The position numbers and the translations under genes were made by a program. Under the pieces are notes generated by a model. That model was given only the letters and a program-made list of their open reading frames with translations. It was not told where the DNA came from and ran no database searches. Positions 63,670 through 64,000 of a stretch of DNA of 64,000 nucleotides are shown here, one piece after another. Source of the stretch: Fibrella aestuarina BUZ 2 (GTDB taxonomy: Bacteria > Bacteroidota > Bacteroidia > Cytophagales > Spirosomataceae); assembly GCF_000331105.1 (NCBI RefSeq), contig NC_020054.1, positions 1,105,698-1,169,697 of the forward strand, written 5' to 3'. Numbering within the stretch: the stretch's first letter is position 1; the number at the start of each line of letters is the position of its first letter.

Positions 63670-64000
63670 CTATTTTTCCCGCGAAGGGCCCCGTGAATGC
63701 GTCCCGTTCAAAGCGCCGGTGAACATGCGAAGGCGGATTTCGGTCAGGCGGCGTTTGGTGTCGAGCGAAAACTCGCCCTTCTGCACCCAATCGTAAAAGG
63801 ACGGTTCGTTTTTCAGGACGTCGAGCACCGGCTTCCCGGCATGTTTGCCAAAATTGATGACTTCTTCGCCCTTGTCGTTAAACACCATCCGGCCCGCCAG
63901 ATCCACGTTGTTGTTGCGGCCAATGGCATCGAGCGTCTCCACGTCGTTGTCGATCACGAAGTCGCGCTTACGGCCTTCGTCGCGGATAGTCTGGCCAGCA
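63670..64000 (-). CDS. DnaQ-like 3'-5' exonuclease, N-terminus cut by the window
   Basis: The visible 109 codons read continuously to the right edge without a stop or a convincing start. They begin in the end of an exonuclease domain (QTIRDEGRKRDFVIDNDVETLDAIG) and continue with a C-terminal module (GEEVINFGKHAGKPVLDVLKNEPSFYDWVQKGEFSLDTKRRLTEI). That FGKHxGKPV...YDW pattern is the small domain attached to epsilon-like exonucleases in Cytophagia. The nuclease active site itself is outside the window. Confidence 0.7.
   Translation of the reverse strand, partial: AGQTIRDEGRKRDFVIDNDVETLDAIGRNNNVDLAGRMVFNDKGEEVINFGKHAGKPVLDVLKNEPSFYDWVQKGEFSLDTKRRLTEIRLRMFTGALNGTHSRGPSREK

Overview
The window looks like a mid-GC chromosome segment from the Bacteroidota, class Cytophagia, probably near Spirosoma/Fibrella (inference from gene content, not from a search). 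Evidence: a TonB-dependent receptor with a CarboxypepD_reg-like N-terminus, a protein with a type IX secretion (T9SS) C-terminal sorting domain, the gliding lipoprotein GldD, DUF3078 and DUF11 proteins, Bacteroidota-type promoters (TAnnTTTG -7 boxes) and very few Shine-Dalgarno sites. It is core chromosome: no transposase, phage, plasmid, CRISPR, tRNA or rRNA was seen.

Layout. 0-11.6 kb: a truncated Cys-rich protein, an SDR dehydrogenase, a DEAD-box RNA helicase, a secreted GH36-like glycosidase, a SWIM/SNF2 ATPase and a TonB receptor. 11.9-15.2 kb: an ECF sigma factor followed by crtI and crtB (carotenoid synthesis). 15.2-31.3 kb: an accessory stretch with a 568-aa protein of unknown function, a flavin monooxygenase, two Tet-like MFS exporters, an SGNH-esterase/DUF11 fusion, an Anbu peptidase with a transglutaminase, a SUI1-type factor, small membrane proteins, a T9SS cargo protein and a radical SAM enzyme. 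30.4-41.6 kb: accD, an AlkD-like protein, and the cell wall/division run murD-ftsW-murG-murC-ftsQ-ftsA-ftsZ on the minus strand, preceded by mscL rather than mraY. 41.7-47.5 kb: a DUF3078 protein, an MscS channel, an ECF sigma factor with a previously easy-to-miss 59-aa partner, and the translation block rplM-rpsI-rpsB-tsf. 47.6-58.1 kb: an OmpA-like protein, gldD, a lipoprotein, M20 and M13 peptidases, a MarR-like regulator, an esterase, recQ, a tiny lipoprotein and a GtrA-like protein. 58.2-63.6 kb: nuoK-nuoL-nuoM-nuoN, cut off from the rest of the complex I genes by an exonuclease gene that runs off the right edge.

Two genome-scale signals stand out and are not explained by any single gene. 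First, the heptamer GGTACGT (either strand) occurs about 70 or more times by eye, against roughly 8 expected by chance, in all reading frames and in spacers, including four copies of the palindrome GGTACGTACC. Second, most spacers of about 60-180 bp, even inside core operons (murD/ftsW, ftsW/murG, rpsB/tsf, nuoK/nuoL, nuoM/nuoN, crtI/crtB), contain long imperfect inverted repeats. Different copies share short outer words, suggesting an ERIC/REP-like dispersed palindrome family. These two, plus the Anbu-transglutaminase pair, the sigma factor-59-aa pair and the orphan 568-aa protein, are the best places to look for undescribed biology.
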